Virus record (IMG/VR): IMGVR_UViG_3300033143_005875
Coordinates: 1-54,768 of that record
Source: a virus
Length of the DNA stretch: 54,768 bases
Reading direction: 5' to 3' (one strand)
Under the pieces are notes generated by a model, which was not told where the DNA came from, did no database searches, and saw only the letters and a list, made by a program, of their open reading frames with translations. This document shows positions 1 to 7,724 of this stretch, in pieces (position 1 is the stretch's first letter; each line of letters starts with the position of its first letter). Made by a program: the position numbers and the translations under genes.

Positions 1-10
1 ATCCCCACAC
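1..10. repeat. 10-bp terminal direct repeat, left copy
   Basis: The first ten bases, ATCCCCACAC, are identical to the last ten (54759-54768). This could be an assembler overlap from a circular molecule, a prophage boundary repeat, or a short true terminal repeat. The match does not extend further inward. Confidence 0.6.
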
Positions 11-109
11 CTCGCTGCCCGCCCCCCCCTGGAAGGACCCGTGCCCCTTTGGCGATCCGGGCGGCTGCAATGAAGGGAAAAAGCGGCACTCAGGCAGCCC
101 CGAACGGCA

Positions 110-121
110 GGCAACGTTGCC
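110..121. repeat. 12-bp perfect palindrome
   Basis: GGCAACGTTGCC is its own reverse complement. It lies 25 bases from the left arm of the terminal inverted repeat and downstream of the integrase gene. It may be a recombinase or regulator binding site; the function is not shown. Confidence 0.4.
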
Positions 122-145
122 GACTGCGCCATCGGGGGCGCCATG

Positions 146-169
146 CAGCAGGGCCGTCGCCGTATCCTC
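146..169 (+). repeat. 24-bp terminal inverted repeat, left arm
   Basis: These 24 bases, starting CAGCAGGGCCGTCGCC and ending GTATCCTC, are the exact reverse complement of 54467-54490. The match stops on both sides. If the molecule is circular, the two arms flank a segment of roughly 460 bp spanning the ends. The arm overlaps a hairpin (160-190). Candidate roles are an inversion substrate for the nearby tyrosine recombinase or an assembly artefact. Confidence 0.75.
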
Positions 170-190
170 TACGATGCCACTAGGATACGG
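160..190. repeat. Hairpin / recombinase-core-like inverted repeat
   Basis: CCGTATCCT (160-168) and AGGATACGG (182-190) form a perfect 9-bp inverted repeat around a 13-nt spacer. The layout resembles a tyrosine-recombinase core, although the spacer is longer than the usual 6-8 bp. It overlaps the left arm of the 24-bp repeat. Confidence 0.4.
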
Positions 191-406
191 ACTTGCCTTC
201 CTCTGAGGAACATGCTGTCTCATAAGACTCTGACCCCGCTTTGACACTGTAGGACATTCCACGCCATCACTCACCACATTCCCCGTTCCTACAACATCTT
301 ACGCCCTCAGCACCGCCCTGACCGACACGCAATACGGACATTCTCGGACTCTCTAAGAAAGCCTCAGACTGCGCCCAAGCACTGCACAATGGGCTGCGCC
401 ACACCC

Positions 407-1678
407 TTACCCCCCCGTCCCTGTCGCGTGCTGTCCAGCCTCGTCCCCTTCTGTCAGCCTGTCCAGCGCCAGCATCGCGCTCCGCTTCTCAGGCCCAGCC
501 ACCTGAGCATAGATCCGCATCGTGGTCTGGACGTTCGCGTGCCTAGCCAGCTCCTGCGCCTGCCGCGGCATGGCCCCTGCCCTGCACAGCCACGTCACGA
601 ACGTGTACCGTAGCGCGTGAAAGTCCAGCACCCCCTCCGCAGTCTCATACTCGAGCTCGTCCGCATACGCGATGTCTTTCCGCATCGCCCCCAGCAGAGC
701 ACCCCTCACGCACGAGCCTACCCTCGTCCCAGTGTTCCTCGGGGCGAATACCAGGTCATCGCCGCGCGGCGGCCGCCGTTGCAGCCACGCCCACTGCACC
801 CGCCAGTCCGCCAGCGCCTGCGCCACGCTCGGGGGCAAGGGCAGTGTGTCCGTCCGCTTGGACTTGCTCACCAGCGCCGTCACCGTCAACTGCTCTTTGT
901 CCCTTGGGCTCAGCTTGACGTCTACCCACCGCAGCTCCCTGACCTCCCCACGCCGCAGCCCCACCCTCGCCGCGAGCTGGTACGCCAGCGCCCGTTCCTG
1001 CCCGATCGTGTCCAGCAGTCGCAGCCTGTCCTCATCCGCTGCCGGATGCGTCCGTTGGTACTCCGCCCTTGGCCGCTCCCGCGCCGCCTGCACGAGCTGT
1101 CCGAACTCCGTCACCGTCAGGGCTCGCCGACGCCGACGCCCGGGATCCGTCTCTGGCTTCAGCATCGGGATTTTCGCCACCATCTCCACCACCCGCTTCT
1201 CCCAACGCCCCTCCTCAGCGCCCCACCGCAGCAGCATCTTCACCCGCGTGACCCGATGGTTCCGTGTATGATACCGCTTCCCCTCGTCCAGCAGCCGCAA
1301 CAGATTCCCCTCCACCGCCACCCGCGTCACCTGCCGGATCACCCGAGCCCCCATCTGCCTGAACCCCCGCAGCAGGTCGCTCCGCACAATGCTCACATAC
1401 CGCGGCGAGCAGCCGCTGGCACGCAGATGCGTCGCAAACGCCTCGACGTGCCTCGTCAGCGGCACCCGCCGCCACCGCTCCATCGCATCCCCGTCCACCC
1501 CAGCCCGCGCCGCCTGCTCCAGCGCAGCCATCTTCTGCATCGTCCCCGCCCGATCCGTGCACCCCACCTTCGTCCGCTCCCGCCCATCGGCGTCCCGATA
1601 CCTGAAATACCACTTCGCCGACACCCGCGGCTCGCCCGTCACGGGATCCAGCCTGCGGCGCTTGAACGTGTAGCCCAT
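407..1678 (-). CDS. int: Tyrosine site-specific recombinase (integrase)
   Basis: This 423-residue protein should catalyse integration and excision of the phage DNA. The catalytic domain has the expected residues in order: Arg242 in GLRRGEVRELRW, Lys about 272-274 (SKSKR), His354-x-x-Arg357 in FHALRYTF, His380 in ARHANVQTT and the nucleophile Tyr390 in MRIYAQ. The first 40 residues look like an arm-binding domain and residues about 75-170 like the SAM-like core-binding domain. The start ATG at 1678 has GGAGTGAGCTG upstream, which overlaps the stop of the excisionase-type gene. A longer open frame to 1804 is shadow. It is the last gene of the leftward operon and faces the candidate attP. Confidence 0.93.
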   Translation of the reverse strand: MGYTFKRRRLDPVTGEPRVSAKWYFRYRDADGRERTKVGCTDRAGTMQKMAALEQAARAGVDGDAMERWRRVPLTRHVEAFATHLRASGCSPRYVSIVRSDLLRGFRQMGARVIRQVTRVAVEGNLLRLLDEGKRYHTRNHRVTRVKMLLRWGAEEGRWEKRVVEMVAKIPMLKPETDPGRRRRRALTVTEFGQLVQAARERPRAEYQRTHPAADEDRLRLLDTIGQERALAYQLAARVGLRRGEVRELRWVDVKLSPRDKEQLTVTALVSKSKRTDTLPLPPSVAQALADWRVQWAWLQRRPPRGDDLVFAPRNTGTRVGSCVRGALLGAMRKDIAYADELEYETAEGVLDFHALRYTFVTWLCRAGAMPRQAQELARHANVQTTMRIYAQVAGPEKRSAMLALDRLTEGDEAGQHATGTGG

Positions 1679-1682
1679 CAGC

Positions 1683-1985
1683 TCACTCCGTTGGCTCGCC
1701 CTGTGCCTCCGCGTCGCGCTCCCGCACGAACGCCTCGATCCGCGCCCGCGCCCAACGCGGCCGCCCAGGGATGTCCACGGGACTCGGTATCGTGCCCATC
1801 GCACGCATCCTGTCCACGGTCCGCGGCGTCACCCCCAGCAGATCCGCCACCTGCCCCTTGCTCATCAGCACGCCCGCCTGCCCGTCCCACTTTCGAGCGG
1901 CGTGCTCCCGCTCGAACTCCGCCCGTAGCACATCGGCTATCAGGCGCCGTAGTTCCCTCGCGTCCAGCACCACTGTCTCGCCCAT
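1683..1985 (-). CDS. Excisionase-type helix-turn-helix protein
   Basis: This 100-residue protein has a MerR/AlpA-like winged helix near its C-terminus (LMSKGQVADLLGVTPRTVDR, then GRPRWARARIEAFV), typical of phage excisionases and HTH_17 proteins. It lies just upstream of the integrase gene and its stop lies in the integrase ribosome site, so the two are probably co-translated. The start is ATG 1985 after GGGGAAGGGAGCGAGG; the open frame extends to 2072 without a better start. The role as recombination directionality factor is inferred from position. It could instead be a transcriptional regulator. Confidence 0.75.
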   Translation of the reverse strand: MGETVVLDARELRRLIADVLRAEFEREHAARKWDGQAGVLMSKGQVADLLGVTPRTVDRMRAMGTIPSPVDIPGRPRWARARIEAFVRERDAEAQGEPTE

Positions 1986-2034
1986 CGCCCTCGCTCCCTT
2001 CCCCTCCCCATCATACGGCTCGTCTCCCGCCGCG

Positions 2035-2517
2035 TCAATCCCCCGCCGCCTCGCCCTCAGCGGCCTCGTCAAACGGCAGAGGCAGTTGCCTCACCGTCAG
2101 GGCGAACTCCCGCTGATCCGCGAAGACCAGCCCGTGGCGCTCCACTACGCAGCAGAACTCCTCCAGGTCGTGCTTGCGGGACGTCCACCCCGTGCGCGTG
2201 CCTTCCTTGTCCAGCTTCGGCTTGCAGTGGCAGAGCTCGTGGTCGATCAGGGCGACACGCTGCTCGGCGCTCAGGTGCACCCACTGGTCGTACGACAGGG
2301 TGACCACGAAATCCGCCTCGCTCACCACCTTCGCAACAGCCGATTGCTTCTTCGCCGTGCCGAGCGTCACCTTCCCGTGCTTCACAGTGCCCCGCGGCTT
2401 GAACACGTAGACGATAGCTGCCCCCGCCAGCTCCTGATGCCACTGCTCCCTCACCTGCTTCGCTATCTCCAGCACGTCGTCGCCGCACAGCCGCGGCTCC
2501 TCGATCGTCGCTTGCAT
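2035..2517 (-). CDS. Putative phage metallopeptidase
   Basis: This 160-residue protein carries a zinc-peptidase motif HELCH (in ALIDHELCHC, about residue 92) preceded by DFVVTLSYDQWVHLSAEQRV. This matches the family of putative phage metallopeptidases found in early regions. It has no signal peptide, so it should act in the cytoplasm. The substrate is unknown. It starts at ATG 2517, 13 bases after the stop of the ASCH-domain gene. Confidence 0.72.
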   Translation of the reverse strand: MQATIEEPRLCGDDVLEIAKQVREQWHQELAGAAIVYVFKPRGTVKHGKVTLGTAKKQSAVAKVVSEADFVVTLSYDQWVHLSAEQRVALIDHELCHCKPKLDKEGTRTGWTSRKHDLEEFCCVVERHGLVFADQREFALTVRQLPLPFDEAAEGEAAGD

Positions 2518-2529
2518 CTGCCTCTCCTC

Positions 2530-3243
2530 TCACTGCCCCTCGAACGTCACGGCCCACGTCCACGGATTGCCCACCACGTACCACGCCAGCCCCGCCTTTG
2601 CCCGTGTCTCACGCAGCTCGTCCCACGGATACGACACGAAGCAGTCCTCGCGCGCCCGCGTGTAGGGATTGCGCTTCGCACGACGCGGCGACGCGTTGAT
2701 CCCGTCCCACGTGTTCATCCACTGCTCTTCCAGATGGTCTACCGCCGCCTGCCCACGCAGCGTCGTGCTCAGCCCCTCCGCAATGATGTCCGCCGTGCTG
2801 ATGTCCTGCACCCGCTGCGCCCGGATGTCCACCACAGGCCGCGTCAGCCGGCACGCGTCGCGGGGCATGTGGATCGAGGGGCGCCAACGCACGTCGTCTG
2901 GCTTTTGGTCGGTCGCTCGGTATACGCAGACAGGGTTCTCATCCGCGTCTGGGTAGATAGCCCACCCCTCCCGCACCCACAGCACGTCGCCCGGCACGCC
3001 GTAGGGGCAGCGGATCACCCGCGGATAGCCGTACCGCTTAACTGCCCACACGGGGCCCGCCACCCGCCACTCACCTGACTCACCCCTGCCATCAGTGAAC
3101 CAGTGATAGCCTGCCCCCGCGAGCGCGCGCACCGCCTCGACGGTTGGTGGCTGCGGCTTGATCACCCGCCGCGTCTCCCACTTCAGGCCGGCGAGGATCG
3201 CCTGCACGCCCCAGCCCTGGAAGATGATCGGATGCTCTGCCAT
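2530..3243 (-). CDS. ASCH-domain phage protein
   Basis: The N-terminus PIIFQGWGVQAILAGLKWETRRVIKPQP matches the phage ASCH-domain family, small beta-barrel proteins thought to bind RNA or modified nucleotides. Length is 237 residues. The centre has GDVLWVREGWAIYPDA and the C-terminus is Trp-rich. ATG 3243 is chosen because AAAGGAG precedes it; the upstream in-frame codons (NRQGRQGRQG) are a translated microsatellite and probably not protein. The molecular role in phage is not established. Confidence 0.78.
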   Translation of the reverse strand: MAEHPIIFQGWGVQAILAGLKWETRRVIKPQPPTVEAVRALAGAGYHWFTDGRGESGEWRVAGPVWAVKRYGYPRVIRCPYGVPGDVLWVREGWAIYPDADENPVCVYRATDQKPDDVRWRPSIHMPRDACRLTRPVVDIRAQRVQDISTADIIAEGLSTTLRGQAAVDHLEEQWMNTWDGINASPRRAKRNPYTRAREDCFVSYPWDELRETRAKAGLAWYVVGNPWTWAVTFEGQ

Positions 3244-3255
3244 CTCTGCTCCTTT

Positions 3256-3287
3256 CCCTTGGCGGCCTTGGCGGCCTTGGCGGTTCA
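3256..3287. repeat. Junction repeat family E, copy 1 (CTTGGCGGC units)
   Basis: Three CTTGGCGGC units lie just upstream of the ASCH-gene ribosome site. The 32 bases 3256-3287 are identical to 13891-13922, 10.6 kb away. Confidence 0.85.
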
Positions 3288-3298
3288 CCCTCTTCGCC

Positions 3299-3502
3299 TC
3301 ACTTCACCAGCCCCCAGACGGCCAGCACCAGGTAGACCGCCCAGAGCGCCGCCTGCGGCCAGTCGCGCCGGCGCGCGTTGTGCGTCATCCACACCACGTC
3401 CGTCACCATCCACACCCCGAACCCCCACCGCTCGCCCGACGTCACAGCCACCGTCCCCACCACCGCCGCCGCCGCCGTCACCCATAGCACACACCGCCTC
3501 AT
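3299..3502 (-). CDS. Small membrane protein
   Basis: This 67-residue protein has a hydrophobic N-terminal segment (VLWVTAAAAVVGTVAV) and a second at the C-terminus (ALWAVYLVLAVWGLVK), so it is probably a two-pass inner-membrane protein. Its ATG overlaps the stop of the upstream gene (ATGA), a sign of translational coupling. No family is recognised. A superinfection-exclusion or host-membrane role is possible but unsupported. Confidence 0.6.
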   Translation of the reverse strand: MRRCVLWVTAAAAVVGTVAVTSGERWGFGVWMVTDVVWMTHNARRRDWPQAALWAVYLVLAVWGLVK

Positions 3503-3915
3503 GGCTTCTCCGCCGCATACACCGCAATCTGCCTCATCAGCCCCTTCACCTCCCTCAGCTCATCTTTCATCGTTCCTCCGATTAGCCCGAGCACCATCAA
3601 GATAATCCACAACAGGATGACTGCGATCGTGTCCGTCTCACCACGCCGGCCCCTCCGCTTCCTGCTGATGAGCGACCACGCCGCTACGAAGGCCGTGTGC
3701 CACACGCCCATCGTCGTCGTCTTCAGCGCGGCCTTGTCCACACGCTGCGGCACCTCCTGCCCCGGCGGCTTCGGCAGGCAGTTCGCCACACTCAGCCGCG
3801 TCCGCTTTCGCTGCGCCTTCGCCGACCGCCTCGCCGCCTTGCGGAGATTCGCCTTGCTGACCGCCTTCGCCCGCTGCCGCATCCGCAGCGCGTGGCTCTC
3901 CGTCGTGATCCGCAT
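3499..3915 (-). CDS. Basic protein with C-terminal membrane segment
   Basis: This 138-residue protein has a strongly basic N-terminal half (many Lys/Arg, for example KANLRKAARRSAKAQRKR) followed by a hydrophobic stretch IAVILLWIILMVLGLIGG and a short amphipathic tail. This suggests a nucleic-acid-binding or cytoplasmic basic region tethered to the membrane. The start ATG 3915 follows AAAGGGGCG; upstream codons are shadow. No family is recognised. Confidence 0.5.
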   Translation of the reverse strand: MRITTESHALRMRQRAKAVSKANLRKAARRSAKAQRKRTRLSVANCLPKPPGQEVPQRVDKAALKTTTMGVWHTAFVAAWSLISRKRRGRRGETDTIAVILLWIILMVLGLIGGTMKDELREVKGLMRQIAVYAAEKP

Positions 3916-3928
3916 CGGCACGCCCCTT

Positions 3929-4246
3929 TCACTGGTAGCTCGCCACATGGAGGATCCCGTGGCTCTTCTTCCACGCCTCGAGCCGCAGCACCACCCCCGC
4001 CAACGCCATCGCCGCCGCCGTATCCCCCGACGCGTCGGCTCGCCGCGCCGCCCGCACCAGCGGCAGCTCCGCGTCCCACACCGCCTGGCACAAGCCCTGC
4101 GACGTCACCCGCGTCGAGTTCGGCATCACCGCACGCGCCTGCCGCCGGCGGCGACGCTCGATCCCCATCAGCACTACCGTGCTCAGTACCGATCCCGCAT
4201 ATAGCCCGATGCCAATCCCAGCAGTCAATGCCGTCGTCCAGTCCAT
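3929..4246 (-). CDS. Small protein with N-terminal membrane anchor
   Basis: This 105-residue protein begins MDWTTALTAGIGIGLYAGSV, continues through a hydrophobic segment to LMGIERRRRRQ, then a helical soluble domain. ATG 4246 has an excellent ribosome site (GGAAGGAGGT), which rules out the longer open frame. A single N-terminal anchor with a basic stop-transfer cluster fits a bitopic membrane protein. The function is unknown. Confidence 0.6.
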   Translation of the reverse strand: MDWTTALTAGIGIGLYAGSVLSTVVLMGIERRRRRQARAVMPNSTRVTSQGLCQAVWDAELPLVRAARRADASGDTAAAMALAGVVLRLEAWKKSHGILHVASYQ

Positions 4247-4265
4247 CCCGACCTCCTTCCCTGGC

Positions 4266-4673
4266 TCAGCACGCCAGTGCCGACCGGTCGATGCCCCTCT
4301 TCGCACACGCCCGCTGCTCGCCCTGCGAGCACGCCGGGCACACCCTGTTCCACGGCCCCTCGCTCTCGAACGCCTCTCCACAGCCCAGGCACACCCGCGG
4401 CCCCACATACGCCGCCCGCTCCGCCGCCTGACGCGCCGCCGCCCGCTCGCACTTCGTGCAGTAGTCACGCCGTGCACGGCACTTGAACCACAGCCCGCAC
4501 CCGTCGCATTGATACCACAAGTCCTTCGGTCGCGGCCGTACCGCCCCGCTGCGGATCGCCGCCTTCCGCGCGTTCTGCCACTGCCGCTTGCACTCCCCCG
4601 AGCAATACACCTGGCCGTTCGCCCGCGGCTCGTACTCCCCCTGGCACCATCTGCACTGTCTCGTCAGCGGCAT
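4266..4673 (-). CDS. Multi-zinc-ribbon protein
   Basis: This 135-residue protein has repeated Cys pairs: CRWC and YCSGEC near the N-terminus, CDGC and YCTKC in the centre, CLGC and CPAC near the C-terminus. This pattern suggests two or three zinc ribbons that bind nucleic acid or protein. The start ATG 4673 lies inside the end of the upstream gene (10-base overlap) after GAAGGGGG. The function is not recognised. Confidence 0.65.
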   Translation of the reverse strand: MPLTRQCRWCQGEYEPRANGQVYCSGECKRQWQNARKAAIRSGAVRPRPKDLWYQCDGCGLWFKCRARRDYCTKCERAAARQAAERAAYVGPRVCLGCGEAFESEGPWNRVCPACSQGEQRACAKRGIDRSALAC

Positions 4674-5014
4674 TGCCGCACCCCCTTCGGATGTTCCGCC
4701 TCCCTGAGCTCCCGCCAGATCTCGATCTCCATCTGCACCACGATTGGGTTGCCCGCCAGACACAGCTCGCGAAAGGCCCGACCGATCGCCCCGACGCTAT
4801 TCCGCAGCGTCACCCCCTTGAGCTCCACCAGCTCCGCCACCGCCTCCACCGCACGCCCGTCGCACCGCCGGTAGTGCGCCAGCAGCAGACCACCCAGCCG
4901 CCTGTCCAGGTCGCCCCTCCGATACGCCCGCACCCGCTCCGTCACCGCCGCCGCAAGTCGAGCCAGCTGCGCGCGTATCGCCCTGTCCTCGCGCTGCATC
5001 CTCTCTACCCCCAT
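4664..5014 (-). CDS. Helical protein of unknown function
   Basis: This 116-residue, Arg- and Ala-rich, probably all-helical soluble protein starts MGVERMQREDRAIRAQLARL. ATG 5014 is favoured over GTG 5017 because AGGGGGTGAG lies at a suitable distance. It overlaps the next gene at its 3' end and follows the upstream stop directly. It lies between the helicase block and the zinc-ribbon gene. No homologous family is recognised. Confidence 0.55.
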   Translation of the reverse strand: MGVERMQREDRAIRAQLARLAAAVTERVRAYRRGDLDRRLGGLLLAHYRRCDGRAVEAVAELVELKGVTLRNSVGAIGRAFRELCLAGNPIVVQMEIEIWRELREAEHPKGVRQCR

Positions 5015-5017
5015 CAC

Positions 5018-5206
5018 TCACCCCCTGCCGATCCGCGCTCGAAGCCCCACCGCCTCTTTGTGCAGGCGCGCGGCCTCTCGCACGGCGACGAGGTCCCTCG
5101 CTATGTCGGAACACGTCCACACGGCCGTTGCCGCCAGATATGCCGCGTGCATCTTGTTGTATGCCGCCAGCGCCTGCTCGAGCTGCGGGGCAAACGGGCA
5201 GACCAT
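5018..5206 (-). CDS. Small helical protein downstream of helicase
   Basis: This 62-residue protein begins MVCPFAPQLEQALAAYNKMH and is predicted helical. Its ATG overlaps the helicase stop as TGATG, so it is probably translated by re-initiation after the helicase. The long open frame up to 6571 in this phase is helicase shadow. It may be a helicase accessory or loader-type protein, but this rests on position only. Confidence 0.5.
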   Translation of the reverse strand: MVCPFAPQLEQALAAYNKMHAAYLAATAVWTCSDIARDLVAVREAARLHKEAVGLRARIGRG

Positions 5207-6567
5207 CACAAGAGGCTCCGCATCTCGCGCGCCGCCTCCGGCCCCAATCTGCTGAGCCTTTGCGTCCCCGGATCGATCCTCAGCCACAATCTGCCTCCTT
5301 TCCCACCGTCCCGGTTCTTCGCCACGTCGATCACGAACCCGTGCTCGAAGGTCTCCGACGGCCCGACGATCGTGCTCTCGAGCTCGGGCCGCTCCTTCAC
5401 CGGCCACCAGACCAGCAGCGCCACGTCCGCGTCCTCCCCGATCGCCTTGCTCTCCCGCAGCCCCTCGAAGCTCGGCATCCCCCGATGCTCGTGCCCGCCC
5501 ACCTGCGACGTCGCGACCACGCACAAGTCCCCCCGAGCCGCCACCGTCGCCAGCCACGCCGTCAGCGCACCCACCGTCAAGTCCCACCTGCCGTCGTGCC
5601 CCGCGCCCCCGTGCCGGTGCGCCATCTTCTGAAGCGTGTCGCACACCAGCAGCCACGGCCGCGTCTCCGCCACCCGCGCCTCGATCTCCGCGCGCTCCAG
5701 ACCGTGATACACGTGCAGCCGCCCCTCGCACTCCTCCGCAAACGCCACCGCGTCCGTCGCCACCCGCGCTCGCTGCGCCTCCGTCAGCGTCCGAAGCTGC
5801 ATGTCCCGATACGGCACGGCCGTCCGCCGGCTCAGCAGCCTCGGCATCAGACGCGTCGCACTCTCCTCGTACCCCGCATACAGCACGTCCCCACCCGCCT
5901 CGAGCGTCGCCAGCACGGCGCCCACCGCCAGCGCCGTCTTGCAGTGCCGGCTCCGGCCCCCCACCACCCACACCTGCCCGGGCGACAGCCCGCCCGTCAG
6001 CTCGTCCACCGCATCCACCCCGCAGCCCCAGCGACGCCGGCCCTCCTCCGCGTCCGGCGCCATCGCCCGCACCACCGTCGCCAGCGTGTCGGCCAGGCTG
6101 AACGCCTCGCCCGCCGCGAGCCTGTTCGCCGCCGTCACCAGCTCCTGACGCGCCGCGTCCAGCGTCGCCGGCACGGGCTCCGCCATGTCGCACGCCCTGC
6201 GCTCCAGCGCGACCGCCGTCACCACCAGCCTGCGCCTGGCCGCACGCTCCGCCACGATCTCCGCGTAATGCTCCGCGTTCCACGCGCTCGGCACTCCCTC
6301 CATCACCGATACCAGCGCCGCCACGCCGCCCACCCGCTCCAGATCCCCGCTCGCCGTCAGCGCGTCCGCCAGCGTCACGGCGTCCACGGGCCGCCCGTCG
6401 GCGTCCAACGCCAGCACCGCTCGCCAGATCGCCCGCAGGTCGGGATCCGAAAAGTCCTCGGCGTCCACCCGCGCCCGCACCACGGGCAGCCAGCCCGCGT
6501 CCAGGATCGCGCTCCCCACCAGCGCCCGCTCCGCTGCCTCGTCCTTCGGCGGCATCCGCTCGTCCAT
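5206..6567 (-). CDS. DnaB-like replicative helicase
   Basis: This 453-residue protein has a DnaB N-terminal domain (residues 1-150, EAAERALVGSAILDAGWLP, DLRAIWRA) and a RecA-like C-terminal ATPase domain. The Walker A loop is at 203-211 (GGRSRHCKT), where the usual Gly before Lys is replaced by Cys. Walker B is LLVCD at 306-310. The motif around ATSQVGGHEHRG and LRESKAIGEDADV matches DnaB. It should unwind DNA at the phage fork using host polymerase, as no phage polymerase is visible. Start ATG 6567 after GAGGTGAG. Confidence 0.9.
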   Translation of the reverse strand: MDERMPPKDEAAERALVGSAILDAGWLPVVRARVDAEDFSDPDLRAIWRAVLALDADGRPVDAVTLADALTASGDLERVGGVAALVSVMEGVPSAWNAEHYAEIVAERAARRRLVVTAVALERRACDMAEPVPATLDAARQELVTAANRLAAGEAFSLADTLATVVRAMAPDAEEGRRRWGCGVDAVDELTGGLSPGQVWVVGGRSRHCKTALAVGAVLATLEAGGDVLYAGYEESATRLMPRLLSRRTAVPYRDMQLRTLTEAQRARVATDAVAFAEECEGRLHVYHGLERAEIEARVAETRPWLLVCDTLQKMAHRHGGAGHDGRWDLTVGALTAWLATVAARGDLCVVATSQVGGHEHRGMPSFEGLRESKAIGEDADVALLVWWPVKERPELESTIVGPSETFEHGFVIDVAKNRDGGKGGRLWLRIDPGTQRLSRLGPEAAREMRSLL

Positions 6568-6572
6568 TCATC

Positions 6573-7475
6573 TCACCTCGCCTCCAGCCGCTTGCTCAGC
6601 ACGCTCCATGCTGTTGCAGCCACGAGCGGTACGACGCCGTTGCCGATCGCTCGCAGTCTGTCCACCCGATAGGCCACCCCATCAGCCACTCGACCCACGG
6701 CGGGTTCAGTTGCCCACCAGCCACCTCGCTCAGCGGCCTGCTGTTCCGCGCCCGCGTCGCGTCGCTCGCCTTTCCGCTCCTGTGATCCCTCGCCGCCGGC
6801 GTCGGCCAGAAGAGCCGGTAGAAGTCCGTCCTGTTGCACCCGCCGCTCCGCAGCCCGCTTGCACACCGCGGCGTCGGCCACAGCCCCTGCCGCGCCATCG
6901 TCTCGAGCGACGGCCGCCGCTTGCCCACACGACCCGCCTCGCCCCCGATGTTCTCGCCATACGCCACCGCGCTCGGGGTCGGCAGCGAGCAGGAAGAGCC
7001 GCTTGCGGAGGTGCGGCGCTCCCACCCCCGCCGCCGAAAACACGTCCCACTCCGCAGACCACCCGCGGTCGGCCAGGTCTCCGAGGATGAGGGGTAGGGC
7101 GTTGTGAATAATGCCGGGCACGTTTTCCAGAAACAGCGCCCAGGCTCCCACGTCGCGTACGACGCGCCAGAGGAACGGCCATAGGTATCGCTCGTCGGCG
7201 ACCCCCGCCCGCTTCCCCGCACAGGAGAAGGGCTGGCACGGGATGCCCGCAGTGACGAGATCCACTGTGCCACGCCAGAATCGGCCGTCGAAACTGGTAA
7301 GGTCACTCCAGACAGGTGCCTCGTCCAGGCAACCATCGGCCATACGCGCCGCCAGTATCGCGGCGGCATACGCCTCCCTCTCGATGTAGCATATAGTGCG
7401 ATACGCTCCGCCAAGGGCGAACCGCAGTCCGGCCTCGAGCGCCCCCGTCCCGGCACATGCAGCCAAGCCATTCAT
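6573..7475 (-). CDS. DNA (cytosine-5-) methyltransferase
   Basis: This 300-residue enzyme should methylate C5 of cytosine in phage DNA. Motif I is GTGALEAG (9-16), motif IV is PCQPFS with catalytic Cys80, motif VI is ENV near 118, motif VIII is RKRLF and motif X is RAIGNGVVP near 275. The target-recognition region between VIII and X is about 90 residues. No cognate restriction enzyme is next to it, so it is probably an orphan anti-restriction enzyme. The start ATG 7475 has a perfect AGGAGGT ribosome site. Confidence 0.92.
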   Translation of the reverse strand: MNGLAACAGTGALEAGLRFALGGAYRTICYIEREAYAAAILAARMADGCLDEAPVWSDLTSFDGRFWRGTVDLVTAGIPCQPFSCAGKRAGVADERYLWPFLWRVVRDVGAWALFLENVPGIIHNALPLILGDLADRGWSAEWDVFSAAGVGAPHLRKRLFLLAADPERGGVWREHRGRGGSCGQAAAVARDDGAAGAVADAAVCKRAAERRVQQDGLLPALLADAGGEGSQERKGERRDAGAEQQAAERGGWWATEPAVGRVADGVAYRVDRLRAIGNGVVPLVAATAWSVLSKRLEAR

Positions 7476-7484
7476 CTTACCTCC

Positions 7485-7709
7485 TCAGTGTGTCCGCTTC
7501 GGCGGCAGAGAGCCCGGGCCGCCTGGATCCGCCTTCGACGCCGCGTCCAGCCGCTGCTCGTCAAACCACTGCTCCGTCGGGGCACCGTCCTGAAGCTCCC
7601 GCGGCACCACGCAGAGCTGCACGCAGCCGTTCAGATACTCCGTCCGCGCCGTCACGACCCCGGTGAACTTCGTGATCGTGTCCACCGCCACCTGTCCCAG
7701 CTTCACCAT
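7485..7709 (-). CDS. Conserved small phage protein
   Basis: This 74-residue protein has a beta-rich core: GQVAVDTITKFTGVVTARTE, then YLNGCVQLCVVP. The pattern recalls small phage proteins that share a G-x-V-T-A-R-x-x-Y-L-N-G-C signature. No function is known to me. A clear GGAAGGAG site precedes ATG 7709. It is the gene just upstream of the methyltransferase gene in the operon. Confidence 0.65.
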   Translation of the reverse strand: MVKLGQVAVDTITKFTGVVTARTEYLNGCVQLCVVPRELQDGAPTEQWFDEQRLDAASKADPGGPGSLPPKRTH

Positions 7710-7724
7710 CTCGGTCTCCTTCCA

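Larger units (their letters stand above)
1..406. other. Left-end non-coding region, candidate attachment (attP) region
   Basis: There is no convincing gene in these 406 bases, and the stretch from about 240 to 400 is visibly less GC-rich than the rest. It lies directly downstream of the leftward integrase gene, where temperate phages usually keep attP. It holds a perfect 12-bp palindrome (110-121), one arm of the 24-bp inverted repeat (146-169), a 9-bp stem with a 13-nt loop (160-190), and short direct repeats that could be arm sites: GGACATTC at 252-259 and 336-343, GACTGCGCC at 122-130 and 367-375. A 37-codon ORF at 70-183 (starting MKGKSGTQAAPNGRQ) has only a weak ribosome site and is not called. 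Confidence 0.45.

Noticed and set aside
70-183. 37-codon ORF (MKGKSGTQAAPNGRQ) as a HGGxSTG-type protein
   Set aside because: The PNGR-x-RCRL part recalls the motif C-R-L-H-G-G, but the HGG-STG core is not intact and the ribosome site is weak.
5018-6571. 517-codon minus-strand frame
   Set aside because: Only its last 62 codons form a plausible gene (5018-5206); the rest is Gly/Arg/Ala-rich shadow of the helicase.
6596-7471. 291-codon frame overlapping the cytosine methyltransferase
   Set aside because: It lacks methyltransferase motifs and a ribosome site, while the other phase has motifs I, IV, VI, VIII and X.
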